Positions 1 through 7,560 of a stretch of DNA of 64,000 bases are shown here, one piece after another. The notes beneath the pieces were generated by a model. That model was not told where the DNA came from, did no database searches, and saw only the letters and a program-made list of their open reading frames with translations. The translations under genes were made by a program, and so were the position numbers. Source of the DNA: an uncultured Rhodospirillaceae bacterium (GTDB lineage Bacteria > Pseudomonadota > Alphaproteobacteria > Azospirillales > Azospirillaceae); contig CALBDS010000059.1 in NCBI GenBank assembly GCA_937927415.1, positions 137,439 to 201,438 on the forward strand. Reading direction: 5' to 3'. Within the stretch, counting starts at the first letter, position 1. Each line of letters starts with the position of its first letter.

Positions 1-80
1 CCACCTTTTCAGCAACCGGGGTGTCGGCGGCGGCGGCCCGGTCCCCCCTGCCTCCAGACACGACGGGACGGTGCCGCGGT

Positions 81-1856
81 ATGACCCACGCAATGCCTTT
101 GATCTCCACCATCGTGGCCGGCATCGGTCTCGCCTTTCTCTTCGGCACCCTGGCGGTGTGGCTGCGGTTTCCGCCGCTGGTGGGGTATCTGGTGGCGGGC
201 ATCGTGGTCGGGCCGTATTCCCCCGGTTTCGTCGCCGATCCCGCACTGGCCTCCGAACTGGCCGAGCTGGGTGTCATCCTGCTGATGTTCGGGGTCGGGC
301 TGCATTTCTCGCTGAAGGATCTGCTGTCGGTCAGTTCCATCGCCATACCGGGGGCCGTCGTCCAGATCGCCGCGGCAACCGCGATGGGGGTGGGGCTGGC
401 GGTGATGCTGGACTGGACGGTGACGGCGGGGCTGGTGTTCGGTCTGGCCCTGTCGGTCGCCAGCACGGTGGTTCTGTTGCGCGCGTTGCAGGAGCGGCGG
501 GAGATGAACACCCGCCGCGGCCAGATCGCCGTCGGCTGGCTGATTGTGGAGGATCTGGCGATGGTGCTGGCGTTGGTGCTGCTGCCGGCACTGGCCGGCG
601 TCATCAACGGCACGGGGATGGACGCGGGTGCTGCCGGCGGGCGCGACTGGATCGCCGAACGGTTCGACCTGGGTCTGGGCGGCATGCTGGCGCTGACCTT
701 CGTCAAGGTGGCGGCCTTCGTCGCCTTCATGCTGGTGGTCGGGCGGCGGGTGATCCCGTGGATTCTCCACGTCGTCGCCCACATGGGATCGCGGGAGATG
801 TTCCGGCTGGCGGTGCTGGCTATCGCGCTGACCGTGGCGTTCGGGGCGGCCAAGCTGTTCGGGGTGTCGCTGGCGTTGGGGGCCTTCTTCGCGGGCATGG
901 TGCTGAGCGAATCCGAACTCAGCCATCAGGCCGCCCAGGAATCGCTGCCGCTGCGCGATGCCTTCGCGGTGCTGTTCTTCGTGTCGGTGGGGATGCTGTT
1001 CGATCCGGCCATCGTGTGGCAGGAACCGCTGCCGGTGCTGGGGGTGCTGTTCATCATCCTGATCGGCAAATCGCTGGCGGCGTTTCTGATCGTGCGCGCC
1101 TTTGGCCACCCGCTGCGCACGGCGCTGACCATCTCGGCCAGTCTGGCGCAGATCGGCGAATTCTCCTTCATCCTGGCGGAATTGGGGGTGAAGCTGGGGC
1201 TGATGCCCCAGGCGGCCCAGTCCTTCATCCTGGCCGGGGCGATCCTGTCGATCCTGCTCAACCCGCTGATGTTCGCCCTGATCGACATGGTGCTGCGTCG
1301 GGTGACCCCGCCCGCCCCCGCGGACGTGCCGGCCACCCCCGAACCGACGCCGGATCTGCACACCACCGCCCTGCAGGACCATGTGATCCTGGCCGGCTAT
1401 GGCCGTGTCGGAACCCTGGTGGGGCAGGAACTGCGCGAGCGCGGCGTGCCGCTGGTGGTCATCGAGGACGCCGACAAGCCCGTTGCTCACCTGAACGAGG
1501 CGGGCATCGAGGTGGTGGCCGGCAACGCCGCCAGGGCCGAGGTGCTGAAAGCCGCCAATCTGGCCGGCGCCCGCAGCCTGATCCTGGCGATTCCCAACGC
1601 CTTCGAGGCGGGGCAGGTGGTGCAGCAGGCCCGCACCGCCAACCCCTCCATCCGCATCATCGCCCGCGCCCACGCCGATGTGGAGGTGGAGCACCTGACC
1701 GGCCTTGGCGCCGACGTGGTGATCATGGGCGAACGGGAAATCGCCCACGGCATCACCGAAAGCCTGTTTTCCTGTCCGGCCCCCGATGAGGCCGCGGCGG
1801 CACCGGCCGCCCTGCCGCCGCCGGTTTCGGAAAAGCCGGACACGTCCGCCGCCTGA
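81..1856 (+). CDS. ybaL: YbaL-type cation:proton antiporter (CPA2) with TrkA-N domain
   Basis: A 591-residue inner-membrane protein of the monovalent cation:proton antiporter-2 family. The N-terminal ~400 residues form about a dozen hydrophobic segments and include the family signature ELAELGVILLMFGVGLHF and the GQIAVGWLIVEDLAMV segment. A proline-rich linker leads to a cytoplasmic TrkA-N domain that starts with VILAGYGRVG, a Rossmann nucleotide-binding loop. The match to the Escherichia coli YbaL pattern is close along the whole transporter part; KefB/KefC are the next relatives. I start at the ATG at 81 because the family begins just before the first membrane helix; a GTG at 21 in frame would add 20 unlikely residues. 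Expected role: K+/H+ efflux or pH homeostasis gated by nucleotide. It converges on the sbnB-like gene with only 4 bases between stops. Confidence 0.88.
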   Translation: MTHAMPLISTIVAGIGLAFLFGTLAVWLRFPPLVGYLVAGIVVGPYSPGFVADPALASELAELGVILLMFGVGLHFSLKDLLSVSSIAIPGAVVQIAAATAMGVGLAVMLDWTVTAGLVFGLALSVASTVVLLRALQERREMNTRRGQIAVGWLIVEDLAMVLALVLLPALAGVINGTGMDAGAAGGRDWIAERFDLGLGGMLALTFVKVAAFVAFMLVVGRRVIPWILHVVAHMGSREMFRLAVLAIALTVAFGAAKLFGVSLALGAFFAGMVLSESELSHQAAQESLPLRDAFAVLFFVSVGMLFDPAIVWQEPLPVLGVLFIILIGKSLAAFLIVRAFGHPLRTALTISASLAQIGEFSFILAELGVKLGLMPQAAQSFILAGAILSILLNPLMFALIDMVLRRVTPPAPADVPATPEPTPDLHTTALQDHVILAGYGRVGTLVGQELRERGVPLVVIEDADKPVAHLNEAGIEVVAGNAARAEVLKAANLAGARSLILAIPNAFEAGQVVQQARTANPSIRIIARAHADVEVEHLTGLGADVVIMGEREIAHGITESLFSCPAPDEAAAAPAALPPPVSEKPDTSAA

Positions 1857-1860
1857 TCGG

Positions 1861-2874
1861 TCACCAGCGGGCGGTGTCGGGGAAGAAGCCGTCGATGGTG
1901 ACGGCCTTTCCCTGCTCCACCGCGCGGGCCAGCAGGTGGCGCCCGACCGCCACGTCCAGCACCCCCAGCCCGAAGGGGGAGAAGATGATCGGCCTGCTCC
2001 GGTCCGGCACCAGATCCCCGTTCAGCACATCGGCCAGGGTCCCGGCCACGAACCCGCGGCCCCCGGTCAGTTGCTCGGCCAGATGGGGAGAGGTGGCGGC
2101 CTTCATGCAATGCTCCACGTCGTCGAAGACGTTGCAGGCGTCCAGCAGCAACTCCGGCGCCAGATCCCGCAGCGAGATGTTGAGGATCACCTGTCCGGGG
2201 TGAAGCAGGGTGGCGTCGTGGACATGGGGTGTCGCCGCGGTGGTGGCGAACACCACATGGGATGCCCCCCGTACCGCCCGCTCCAGGGTGGGTTCCACCG
2301 TGGCGCTCTGTGCCATCCCGGCGGCGAAGCGGCAGAGGCGGGCGGCGTCGTCCCCGTTGCGGTCATGGACGGCGAGGGAGTCGATGGTCCAGCCCAGGGC
2401 ATGGAAATACTCAAGGATGGTGCGGGCGATCACCCCGGCGCCCACGACCGCCAGCCGCGGCGCGTGCCGCCCGCCGCCCAGTTCCGCCGCCGCCAGCACG
2501 GCCGAAGCCGCCGTCCGCGCCGCGCTGATCTGCGAGGCTTCCAGGCAGGCGATGGGGTACCCCGTCCCGTAATCGTTCAGGATCAGGGTGGCGGAGGCCC
2601 GCTGCAGGTTGCTGCGGATGTTGCCGGGATAGCTGGCGATCCACTTGATCCCCGACAGCGGCGCCTCCCCCCGCACCGCCGCGGGCAGGGCGATGATGCG
2701 GGCGTCGGGCTTGTCGTCAAAGCGCAGGAAATAACTGTCCGGGTTGTTGGTTTCCCGCCGCCCGTGCATCCGGTAGGTGTCGCGGACCACGGCGACGATG
2801 CCGTCGTGGTCCGTGGCCAGCAGGCCGGCGATCACCTGCCCGGTGACGACGTGAAACGAAGGGGCCGAGGTCAT
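1861..2874 (-). CDS. sbnB: SbnB-like N-(2-amino-2-carboxyethyl)-glutamate dehydrogenase
   Basis: A 337-residue member of the ornithine cyclodeaminase/mu-crystallin family. The Rossmann loop LAVVGAGVIARTI lies in the middle, followed by VHDRN, the usual adenosine-ribose strand. In staphylococci SbnB oxidises the SbnA product with NAD+ to release L-2,3-diaminopropionate (Dap) and 2-oxoglutarate; that is family knowledge. Directly upstream lies an SbnA-like gene whose TGA overlaps this ATG by four bases (2871-2874), so the two are probably translationally coupled. This pairing is what separates SbnB from ornithine cyclodeaminase. The start at 2874 matches the family N-terminus; an upstream start would run into sbnA. 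It is the last gene of a four-gene minus-strand arm that begins at the citrate-synthase-like gene. Confidence 0.85.
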   Translation of the reverse strand: MTSAPSFHVVTGQVIAGLLATDHDGIVAVVRDTYRMHGRRETNNPDSYFLRFDDKPDARIIALPAAVRGEAPLSGIKWIASYPGNIRSNLQRASATLILNDYGTGYPIACLEASQISAARTAASAVLAAAELGGGRHAPRLAVVGAGVIARTILEYFHALGWTIDSLAVHDRNGDDAARLCRFAAGMAQSATVEPTLERAVRGASHVVFATTAATPHVHDATLLHPGQVILNISLRDLAPELLLDACNVFDDVEHCMKAATSPHLAEQLTGGRGFVAGTLADVLNGDLVPDRSRPIIFSPFGLGVLDVAVGRHLLARAVEQGKAVTIDGFFPDTARW

Positions 2875-3863
2875 ACCGCGTCTTCCAACGGTTGGGAATG
2901 GAAAGGAACCGGGTCCGCCGGCAGCAGGCCGGGGAAGTGGGTGTTCACCCAATCATCATCGTAAATGGTATCAAGATACCGTTCCCCCAGATCGGGGGAG
3001 ATGGCGACCACGCTGGCCCCCGGCGGGATCAGTGGGGCATAGGCTGCCACCCCGGCCAGCACCGTGCCCGACGATCCGCCCAGCAGCACCCCCTGGCGGG
3101 CCAGCCGGCGGCACATGGCGATGGTGTCCCGTTCGGGGATCATCAGCAGGTCGTCGAAGCTGGACCGGCGGCTGATGGGCGGGGGACGGCTGGTGCCCAG
3201 ACCGGGGATGCGCCGCTTGCCCGCGGGATGGCCGAAGGTGACCGATCCTTCGGAATCCACGGCGATGATGCGGGTGTCGGGGGACAGTTCGCGCAGGGCG
3301 GTGGACACGCCGCCCAGCGTGCCGGTGGTGCCGGCGCCGACGAACACCATGTCCGGGCGGGGCACCTGCGCCAGCAGTTCGCGGGCGGTGGTCAGATAAT
3401 GCGCCCGCACGTTTTCGGGATTTTCGTACTGGTTGATCCAGACCAGATGCGGGTCACGGGCCAGCATGGACCGGATCAGGTCGATGCGGGTGCCGAGATA
3501 GCCGCCGCTGGGGTCGCGGTCGCGCACGATCACCAGCCGGGCGCCATAGGCGCGGATGGCGCGGGCGGTGGGGGCGGCGATGTTGGGGTCGCTGATGCAG
3601 GTGAAGGAATAGCCCTTGGCCGCACAGATCATGCTGAGCGCCAGCCCCAGATTGCCCGACGAGCTTTCGATGAGCCGCGCTCCCGGCCCCAGCCGGCCCT
3701 GGGATTCCAGATGCGCGATCATGTGGACGGCAGGCTTGATCTTGATGGAGCCGGTGACCGAAAACCCCTCCATCTTCACCAGAACGGTGATGTGCGGGGC
3801 GATGGACCGCAGGGCCAGAAAACTCCCGTCCTGGATCAGTTCGGTCGGGCACTGGGCGATCAT
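2871..3863 (-). CDS. sbnA: SbnA-like PLP-dependent N-(2-amino-2-carboxyethyl)-L-glutamate synthase
   Basis: A 330-residue fold-type II PLP enzyme of the cysteine-synthase family. The expected PLP lysine sits in the N-terminal SGSIKIKP-type segment (TGSIKIKPAVHMI), the substrate/PLP asparagine loop is ESSSGNLGLAL, and the PLP-phosphate loop is GAGTTGTLGG. In the known pathway SbnA condenses O-phosphoserine with glutamate to make the precursor that SbnB splits to Dap. The ATG at 3863 overlaps the methyltransferase stop as ATGA, and the stop overlaps sbnB in the same way. The alternative is an ordinary O-acetylserine sulfhydrylase, but the fixed partnership with sbnB argues for Dap synthesis. 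Dap is a building block of siderophores and peptide antibiotics, which fits the accessory gene cluster around it. Confidence 0.85.
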   Translation of the reverse strand: MIAQCPTELIQDGSFLALRSIAPHITVLVKMEGFSVTGSIKIKPAVHMIAHLESQGRLGPGARLIESSSGNLGLALSMICAAKGYSFTCISDPNIAAPTARAIRAYGARLVIVRDRDPSGGYLGTRIDLIRSMLARDPHLVWINQYENPENVRAHYLTTARELLAQVPRPDMVFVGAGTTGTLGGVSTALRELSPDTRIIAVDSEGSVTFGHPAGKRRIPGLGTSRPPPISRRSSFDDLLMIPERDTIAMCRRLARQGVLLGGSSGTVLAGVAAYAPLIPPGASVVAISPDLGERYLDTIYDDDWVNTHFPGLLPADPVPFHSQPLEDAV

Positions 3864-4546
3864 GCAGCCCCCTCCGCCGCCGCGGGCTTCAGCAGGCACA
3901 GCTCGAAGCCGATGGCGCCGAACCCGCTTTCCCCGGCGAACAGCCGCGCCCGTCCGCTCAGCCCGCTACGCTCCACGATGCCGGCGATTTCGTCCAGGGT
4001 GTATTTCTCGTCCAGGGTGGTGGGGCTGTAGCCCACCTCCGCCCGCATGGCGTTGAAGGCGGCCAGCACCGCCGCCGGGGCGTCGCGGCGGGCGTCGTGG
4101 ATCAGCGCCACCCCGCCAGGCTTCAGCACCCGGTCCATCTCCTGCAACGCCTTCACCGGATCGGCCAGATGGTGGATGGTGCCGCGGCTCAGGGCCAGAT
4201 CCACTGTGCCGTCGGCCAGCGGCAGGGCGTGGGCATCCCCCTCGTCGATGGTGATGCCGTCCGCCCGTCCGGCGGCGGCCACCCGCGCGCGCGCCTGGGC
4301 CACCATATCGGGGAAATACTCCAAGCCGGTGATGCGGTAGCCGGCAAATCGGGGATGCTGCGACAGCAGCACCGGCAGAACCCCGGTGCCGGTCCCCACA
4401 TCGACGATCAGCGGGGCCTCGCCGGTGCGGGGCGGACAGACCGCCACAGCCCGGTTCAGGAACAGCTCGTCCCACGGCCCCATGCGGCTGGAGGAATAGC
4501 GGTCGTAGGTTTCGGCGTCGTGGCGGTTGCGGATGTTGGTGCGCAT
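3860..4546 (-). CDS. class I SAM-dependent methyltransferase of the Dap/fatty-acyl cluster
   Basis: A 228-residue class I methyltransferase. Motif I is LIVDVGTGTGVLPVLL, the acidic end of strand 2 follows ITGLEYFP, motif II is DGTVDLALSRGTIHHL and motif III is VLKPGGVALIHD. The overall look is UbiE/COQ5-like, a small-molecule C- or O-methyltransferase; the substrate cannot be read from sequence. It lies 8 bases after the citrate-synthase-like gene and overlaps sbnA by ATGA, so it belongs to the same transcript. I infer that it modifies the citrate-type product, the Dap unit or the final molecule. Start chosen at 4546 because the N-terminus NRHDAETYDRYSS is typical of this subfamily and the frame upstream runs into the preceding gene. 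Confidence 0.8.
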   Translation of the reverse strand: MRTNIRNRHDAETYDRYSSSRMGPWDELFLNRAVAVCPPRTGEAPLIVDVGTGTGVLPVLLSQHPRFAGYRITGLEYFPDMVAQARARVAAAGRADGITIDEGDAHALPLADGTVDLALSRGTIHHLADPVKALQEMDRVLKPGGVALIHDARRDAPAAVLAAFNAMRAEVGYSPTTLDEKYTLDEIAGIVERSGLSGRARLFAGESGFGAIGFELCLLKPAAAEGAA

Positions 4547-4554
4547 GGGAAATC

Positions 4555-5700
4555 CTAGAGCCAGTTTTTGGGAAGAAGGTCGATCTGCTTGCGCGCCATG
4601 GCGCTGTTGACGCCGAAGGCGGGCTTGGCCTGCCGTTCGATCATGTGGGCGACCATCCCGGCCCCGCGGGCGCACAGGGCCAGCGTGCCCCCGGCCCGCG
4701 TGCGGATGCCGGCGGCGATGAACAGGGCGGCGCTGGCGAAATCGATGTTGGGCGGCAGCCCGGTGCGCCGCTGCATGGAATCCACGGCGGCGTCGTAGGC
4801 AACGATCGGAGCCATCCCGGACACCCCGAATTCCTCGATCAGAGAGCGCAGGTGCGGCGCCCGCGGGTCGGCGCGGAACAGCGGATGGCCGAACCCCGGC
4901 ACCTTGCGCCCCGCGTCCAGCACGGCGGCAATGGCGGCGTCGGTCACCATGGGAAGGTCGCCGTTGGACGCCCGCCCCAGACACCCCAGCAGCAGGGCGA
5001 TGGCCTCTTCGCACGCGCCGATGTGGTTCGGGCCGCCGGCCGCGAAACCGGCCCCCAGCGCCTGACGGATGGGAACCCCGGTGCCGATGGCGATTCGCGG
5101 CATCATCACGCTGGGGGGCAGATAGCCGAACCCCCCGTGCCACGCCACGAACAGCGCCTCCAGCACCGCGGTCTGCCACGGCTCCGGTGTGGCGCCATCC
5201 AGGAACAGGGCATGGACCCGGCGGATGTACGGCCCCCCGATGGCGCCGGCCCGTTCCAGCCGCCGTCGGGCATCGGCGTCCGATTCGGCGATGGCCGCAG
5301 CAAGGTAAAGCGGCAGGCGGGCGACAAGATGCAACCCCTCGGCCATAGCCGGGGTCAGGCCGCCCGCCTCTGTCCCGGTGCTGCCGGGTATGGCGACACC
5401 CTCGTCGCCGGGGACCATCAGCCCGGCGGTCACCGCCTGCGCCGGGGTGGCGCCAGCCGCCGCAGCGGCACGGATCAGCCCGATGGCCGGGGCGTCGGGG
5501 GCCAGCGTGTCGACGCTGTGGGCCAGCACCGCCTCCACCGCGTCGGCGGAATCGGGTCTCTGTGCCTTGCCCAGCAGCGTGTGGGCGACGGCCTGCGGGT
5601 AGGTGGAGCGCCCCACGAGATCATTGAGGTTGGTTCCGCGGACCTCCAGCCGTTCCGGGGTCAGAAACACGCCATCGATGTCGGTGCCATGATATCGCAT
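4555..5700 (-). CDS. citrate synthase/citryl-CoA lyase-like enzyme
   Basis: A 381-residue protein with the citrate synthase fold. The catalytic triad can be placed: His in GGPNHIGACEEA, His in VPGFGHPLF followed by the CoA/oxaloacetate-binding RADPR, and Asp in PPNIDFASAAL. The enzyme should therefore be active. The first His motif differs from the GPLHGGA of primary citrate synthase and looks more like stand-alone citryl-CoA lyase or 2-methylcitrate-type paralogues. It is the first gene of the minus-strand arm, starting at an ATG next to a long AT-rich promoter region. In siderophore clusters such as sbn, a dedicated citrate synthase supplies citrate next to Dap synthesis (there SbnG, a different fold). 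Here the acyl acceptor could instead be a longer acyl-CoA made by the facing fatty-acyl genes; this is inference. Confidence 0.75.
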   Translation of the reverse strand: MRYHGTDIDGVFLTPERLEVRGTNLNDLVGRSTYPQAVAHTLLGKAQRPDSADAVEAVLAHSVDTLAPDAPAIGLIRAAAAAGATPAQAVTAGLMVPGDEGVAIPGSTGTEAGGLTPAMAEGLHLVARLPLYLAAAIAESDADARRRLERAGAIGGPYIRRVHALFLDGATPEPWQTAVLEALFVAWHGGFGYLPPSVMMPRIAIGTGVPIRQALGAGFAAGGPNHIGACEEAIALLLGCLGRASNGDLPMVTDAAIAAVLDAGRKVPGFGHPLFRADPRAPHLRSLIEEFGVSGMAPIVAYDAAVDSMQRRTGLPPNIDFASAALFIAAGIRTRAGGTLALCARGAGMVAHMIERQAKPAFGVNSAMARKQIDLLPKNWL

Positions 5701-5779
5701 CGTTATCTCTGCTACTAATAATAATATTAAAGAATACAAACGTAGGAATTTCAGGTAAATCTATCTTCTTTATATGTAA

Positions 5780-5794
5780 ATATGATAATCATAT
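5780..5794. promoter_or_regulatory. Fur-box-like palindrome in divergent promoter
   Basis: A perfect 7+1+7 inverted repeat (ATATGAT-A-ATCATAT) in the 208-base AT-rich region between the citrate-synthase-like gene and the small duplicated protein. Its ten central bases, 5783-5792 (TGATAATCAT), equal the core of the classical Fur consensus, while the outer bases match poorly. It lies just upstream of the plus-strand promoter elements at 5805-5835. An operator for Fur or another dimeric regulator is likely; iron control would suit a cluster with Dap-synthesis genes. Confidence 0.5.
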
Positions 5795-5804
5795 AAAGCT
5801 ATTG

Positions 5805-5835
5805 TTGACAGCTTAGAATGACTTATTCATACAAT
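5805..5835 (+). promoter_or_regulatory. candidate sigma-70 promoter of the plus-strand arm
   Basis: TTGACA at 5805-5810 and TACAAT at 5830-5835, separated by 19 bases. The spacer is two bases longer than ideal, but both hexamers are near consensus and the region is far more AT-rich than the genome around it. Transcription would run into the small protein at 5909, which has a good ribosome-binding site (AGGAG, 5897-5901, 7 bases before ATG). Confidence 0.5.
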
Positions 5836-5908
5836 CAATAGTGACTTGCAGGCACACACATTCGTATGAACCCAGTAGATGTTTGCACATCTCATTAGGA
5901 GTCAAGTA

Positions 5909-6409
5909 ATGACCACGAATTTCTTCAGCGGTTTGGTCAAGGCTTGGGATCTGGCGTCCTCGGAACAGGCTCTGGTCGAGCGTGCGATCGGCAGCGCCGT
6001 GTTCGACAAGCTGGCCGGCAAGGCCACCTCTCTGGCCGCCAGCTACAAGGCGGTGGGCGGCGTCGATGCGACCACGGCCAAGATTCTCGGCAGCGTGGAC
6101 GGCGTCTTCGGCGACGTGTCGTATGAAAAGGCCGCTTCGACGATCGCCGAAGCCACCGGCCATGCCTCCTTCTCGGCGGCGAGCGAGGCGTGGGACATCG
6201 CCGGCGCCGAACTGGCCCTGATCGAACGCACCCTGGGCCAGAGCTATTTCAAGCGCCTGCAGGGTGCCGCCGCCAACCTGAACGAGATTTATTCCAGCCT
6301 TGGCGGCACCGATTCGACCACCTCCAAGGTGCTCGCCGCCGTCGGCCCGCTGTGGGACGACATCAAGGTGTCGAACGCCCTCTACAAGGTCAGCGCCGCC
6401 GTCGCCTAA
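5909..6409 (+). CDS. small protein of unknown function with two tandem ~70-residue repeats
   Basis: A 166-residue protein that I do not recognise. It consists of two copies of one unit. Repeat 1 (about residues 5-72) contains AWDLASSEQALVERAIG, then YKAVGGVDATTAKIL. Repeat 2 (about residues 86-155) contains AWDIAGAELALIERTLG, then YSSLGGTDSTTSKVL. The shared pattern is AWD-x-A-x2-E-x-AL-x-ER, a second helix ending in Y, then GG-x-D-x-TT-x-K-x-L. It looks all-helical, mildly acidic, cysteine-free, with no signal peptide or membrane segment. It has the best ribosome-binding site in the cluster and is followed by a 13-bp perfect hairpin, so it may be made in excess over the enzymes behind it. 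A binding, scaffold or carrier role is conceivable; nothing in the sequence proves it. Confidence 0.8.
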   Translation: MTTNFFSGLVKAWDLASSEQALVERAIGSAVFDKLAGKATSLAASYKAVGGVDATTAKILGSVDGVFGDVSYEKAASTIAEATGHASFSAASEAWDIAGAELALIERTLGQSYFKRLQGAAANLNEIYSSLGGTDSTTSKVLAAVGPLWDDIKVSNALYKVSAAVA

Positions 6410-6424
6410 CGGCGTCCGCGGATG

Positions 6425-6450
6425 GGAAGAGGGGGGCGCCCCCCTCTTCC
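6425..6450. terminator. 26-bp perfect palindrome, attenuator-like
   Basis: The 13-base arm 6425-6437 (GGAAGAGGGGGGC) is the exact reverse complement of 6438-6450. The RNA would form a very stable hairpin 15 bases after the stop of the small protein. No run of T follows, so it is probably a partial or factor-dependent terminator, or an mRNA 3'-end stabiliser. It separates the small protein from the enzyme operon by position, without any other promoter that I can see. Confidence 0.55.
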
Positions 6451-6509
6451 TGCTGTCCTTCCCGCCTGAGCACCCATTGTTTGATTGCTTTCAAAAACGG
6501 CCCATTTTC

Positions 6510-7265
6510 ATGAACGCACACGCCCCGGCCCAGGCTGGACCCGAAACGGTCCTGGGCGCCGTCATCGCCACGGTGGCCGCCGCGGCTCGGCTGGACCCGG
6601 ACCGTCTGGCCGCGGCCCCCGACGCCGATCTGCTGGTGGATGTCGGCCTCGATTCCCTTCAGCTTCTCCAGATCTGGGTCGAGTTGGAAAAGATCCTGGG
6701 CATCCCCGACGGCATGCTGGGCGGCGCACAGGCCACCACCATCGCGGCCATCGCCCGCGAGGCGGCGGCTCTTGCGCCGTCGCCGTCATCGCCCGTGCCG
6801 CCGGCCCCGGTTCTTGATGTGAAAGGGATCGAGGCGCTGATCCCCCACCGGGCACCCATCCGGCTGATCGACGCGGTGACGGATCTGGAGCCGGGGCGCC
6901 GCGGCACCGGCATCCGCGATTTTCCCGCGGGCGATCCGCGGTTCGACGGGCATTTCCCCGGCGACCCGATCCTGCCCGGCATCTTCATCGTTGAGGCCTG
7001 CGCCCAGCTTGTCGGTCTGGTTGCCGCATCGGCGGCGGAGCCGGCGGGGGAGGGGCGGGCCGCCATCGAATATCTGGCCTCCATCGAACGTTTCAAATTC
7101 CTCGCCACCGTCCGGCCCGGCGACCGTCTGACCCTGCGGGCCGAGCTTGGCCGCCGGGCCGGCGGCCTGCTCCAGGCGCGGGTGTCGGCCAGCGCCGGCA
7201 ACCGCCCGGTGGCGGAGGGAACCTTGCTGGTCACCGCCCACGCGCAACCCCGAAAAGGCCCCTGA
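6510..7265 (+). CDS. acyl carrier protein-FabZ-type dehydratase fusion
   Basis: A 251-residue two-domain protein. Residues ~10-88 are an acyl carrier domain with the phosphopantetheine serine at Ser49 in VGLDSLQLL. An Ala/Pro/Ser linker (about 87-102) leads to a hot-dog 3-hydroxyacyl-ACP dehydratase domain (about 105-250) with PHRAPIRLID, the catalytic His148 in GHFPGDPILPG and the catalytic Glu162 in FIVEACAQ. All key residues for both activities are present. Carrier and dehydratase are normally separate in type II systems. The start at 6510 gives the ACP helix 1 at the right distance; no strong ribosome-binding site is seen. The next gene starts 4 bases after the stop, so they are co-transcribed. 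Confidence 0.85.
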   Translation: MNAHAPAQAGPETVLGAVIATVAAAARLDPDRLAAAPDADLLVDVGLDSLQLLQIWVELEKILGIPDGMLGGAQATTIAAIAREAAALAPSPSSPVPPAPVLDVKGIEALIPHRAPIRLIDAVTDLEPGRRGTGIRDFPAGDPRFDGHFPGDPILPGIFIVEACAQLVGLVAASAAEPAGEGRAAIEYLASIERFKFLATVRPGDRLTLRAELGRRAGGLLQARVSASAGNRPVAEGTLLVTAHAQPRKGP

Positions 7266-7269
7266 CATC

Positions 7270-7560
7270 ATGAGTCCGGACATACACGACATCATCACCA
7301 ACCGGCTGGCCCTTGTCTCCAAAGTCAAGGACGTCATGATCTCCAGTCTCAATCTGGAACTGGAGCCTGATGAACTGGCCGAAGACAGCCAGTTGTTCGG
7401 CTTCGGCCTGGGGCTGGACAGCATCGACGCCCTGACCCTGATCGTGGGGATCGAGGATGCCTTCGGCGTCCATTTGCCCGAAGACATGCCGCACGTCCTG
7501 CGGTCGGTGAACACCATGGCCGATTTCCTGATGGAGAAGGGGGTTCAGCATGCTCATTGA
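7270..7560 (+). CDS. stand-alone acyl carrier protein
   Basis: A 96-residue acyl carrier protein with the phosphopantetheine attachment serine at Ser51 in GLGLDSIDAL and acidic helix II (VGIEDAFGVHLPEDMP). It is the second carrier in the operon beside the fused one upstream, so intermediates may pass between two carriers. The sequence FGFGLGLDSID resembles carriers of aryl-polyene and other type II fatty-acyl/polyketide clusters more than the housekeeping AcpP. Its stop overlaps the start of the GcvT-like gene by 11 bases. Confidence 0.85.
   Translation: MSPDIHDIITNRLALVSKVKDVMISSLNLELEPDELAEDSQLFGFGLGLDSIDALTLIVGIEDAFGVHLPEDMPHVLRSVNTMADFLMEKGVQHAH

Noticed and set aside
1861..5700. Complete staphyloferrin-B-type siderophore cluster
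   Set aside because: SbnA/SbnB and a citrate-synthase-fold gene are present, but no IucA/IucC-type siderophore synthetase, exporter or receptor gene lies nearby.
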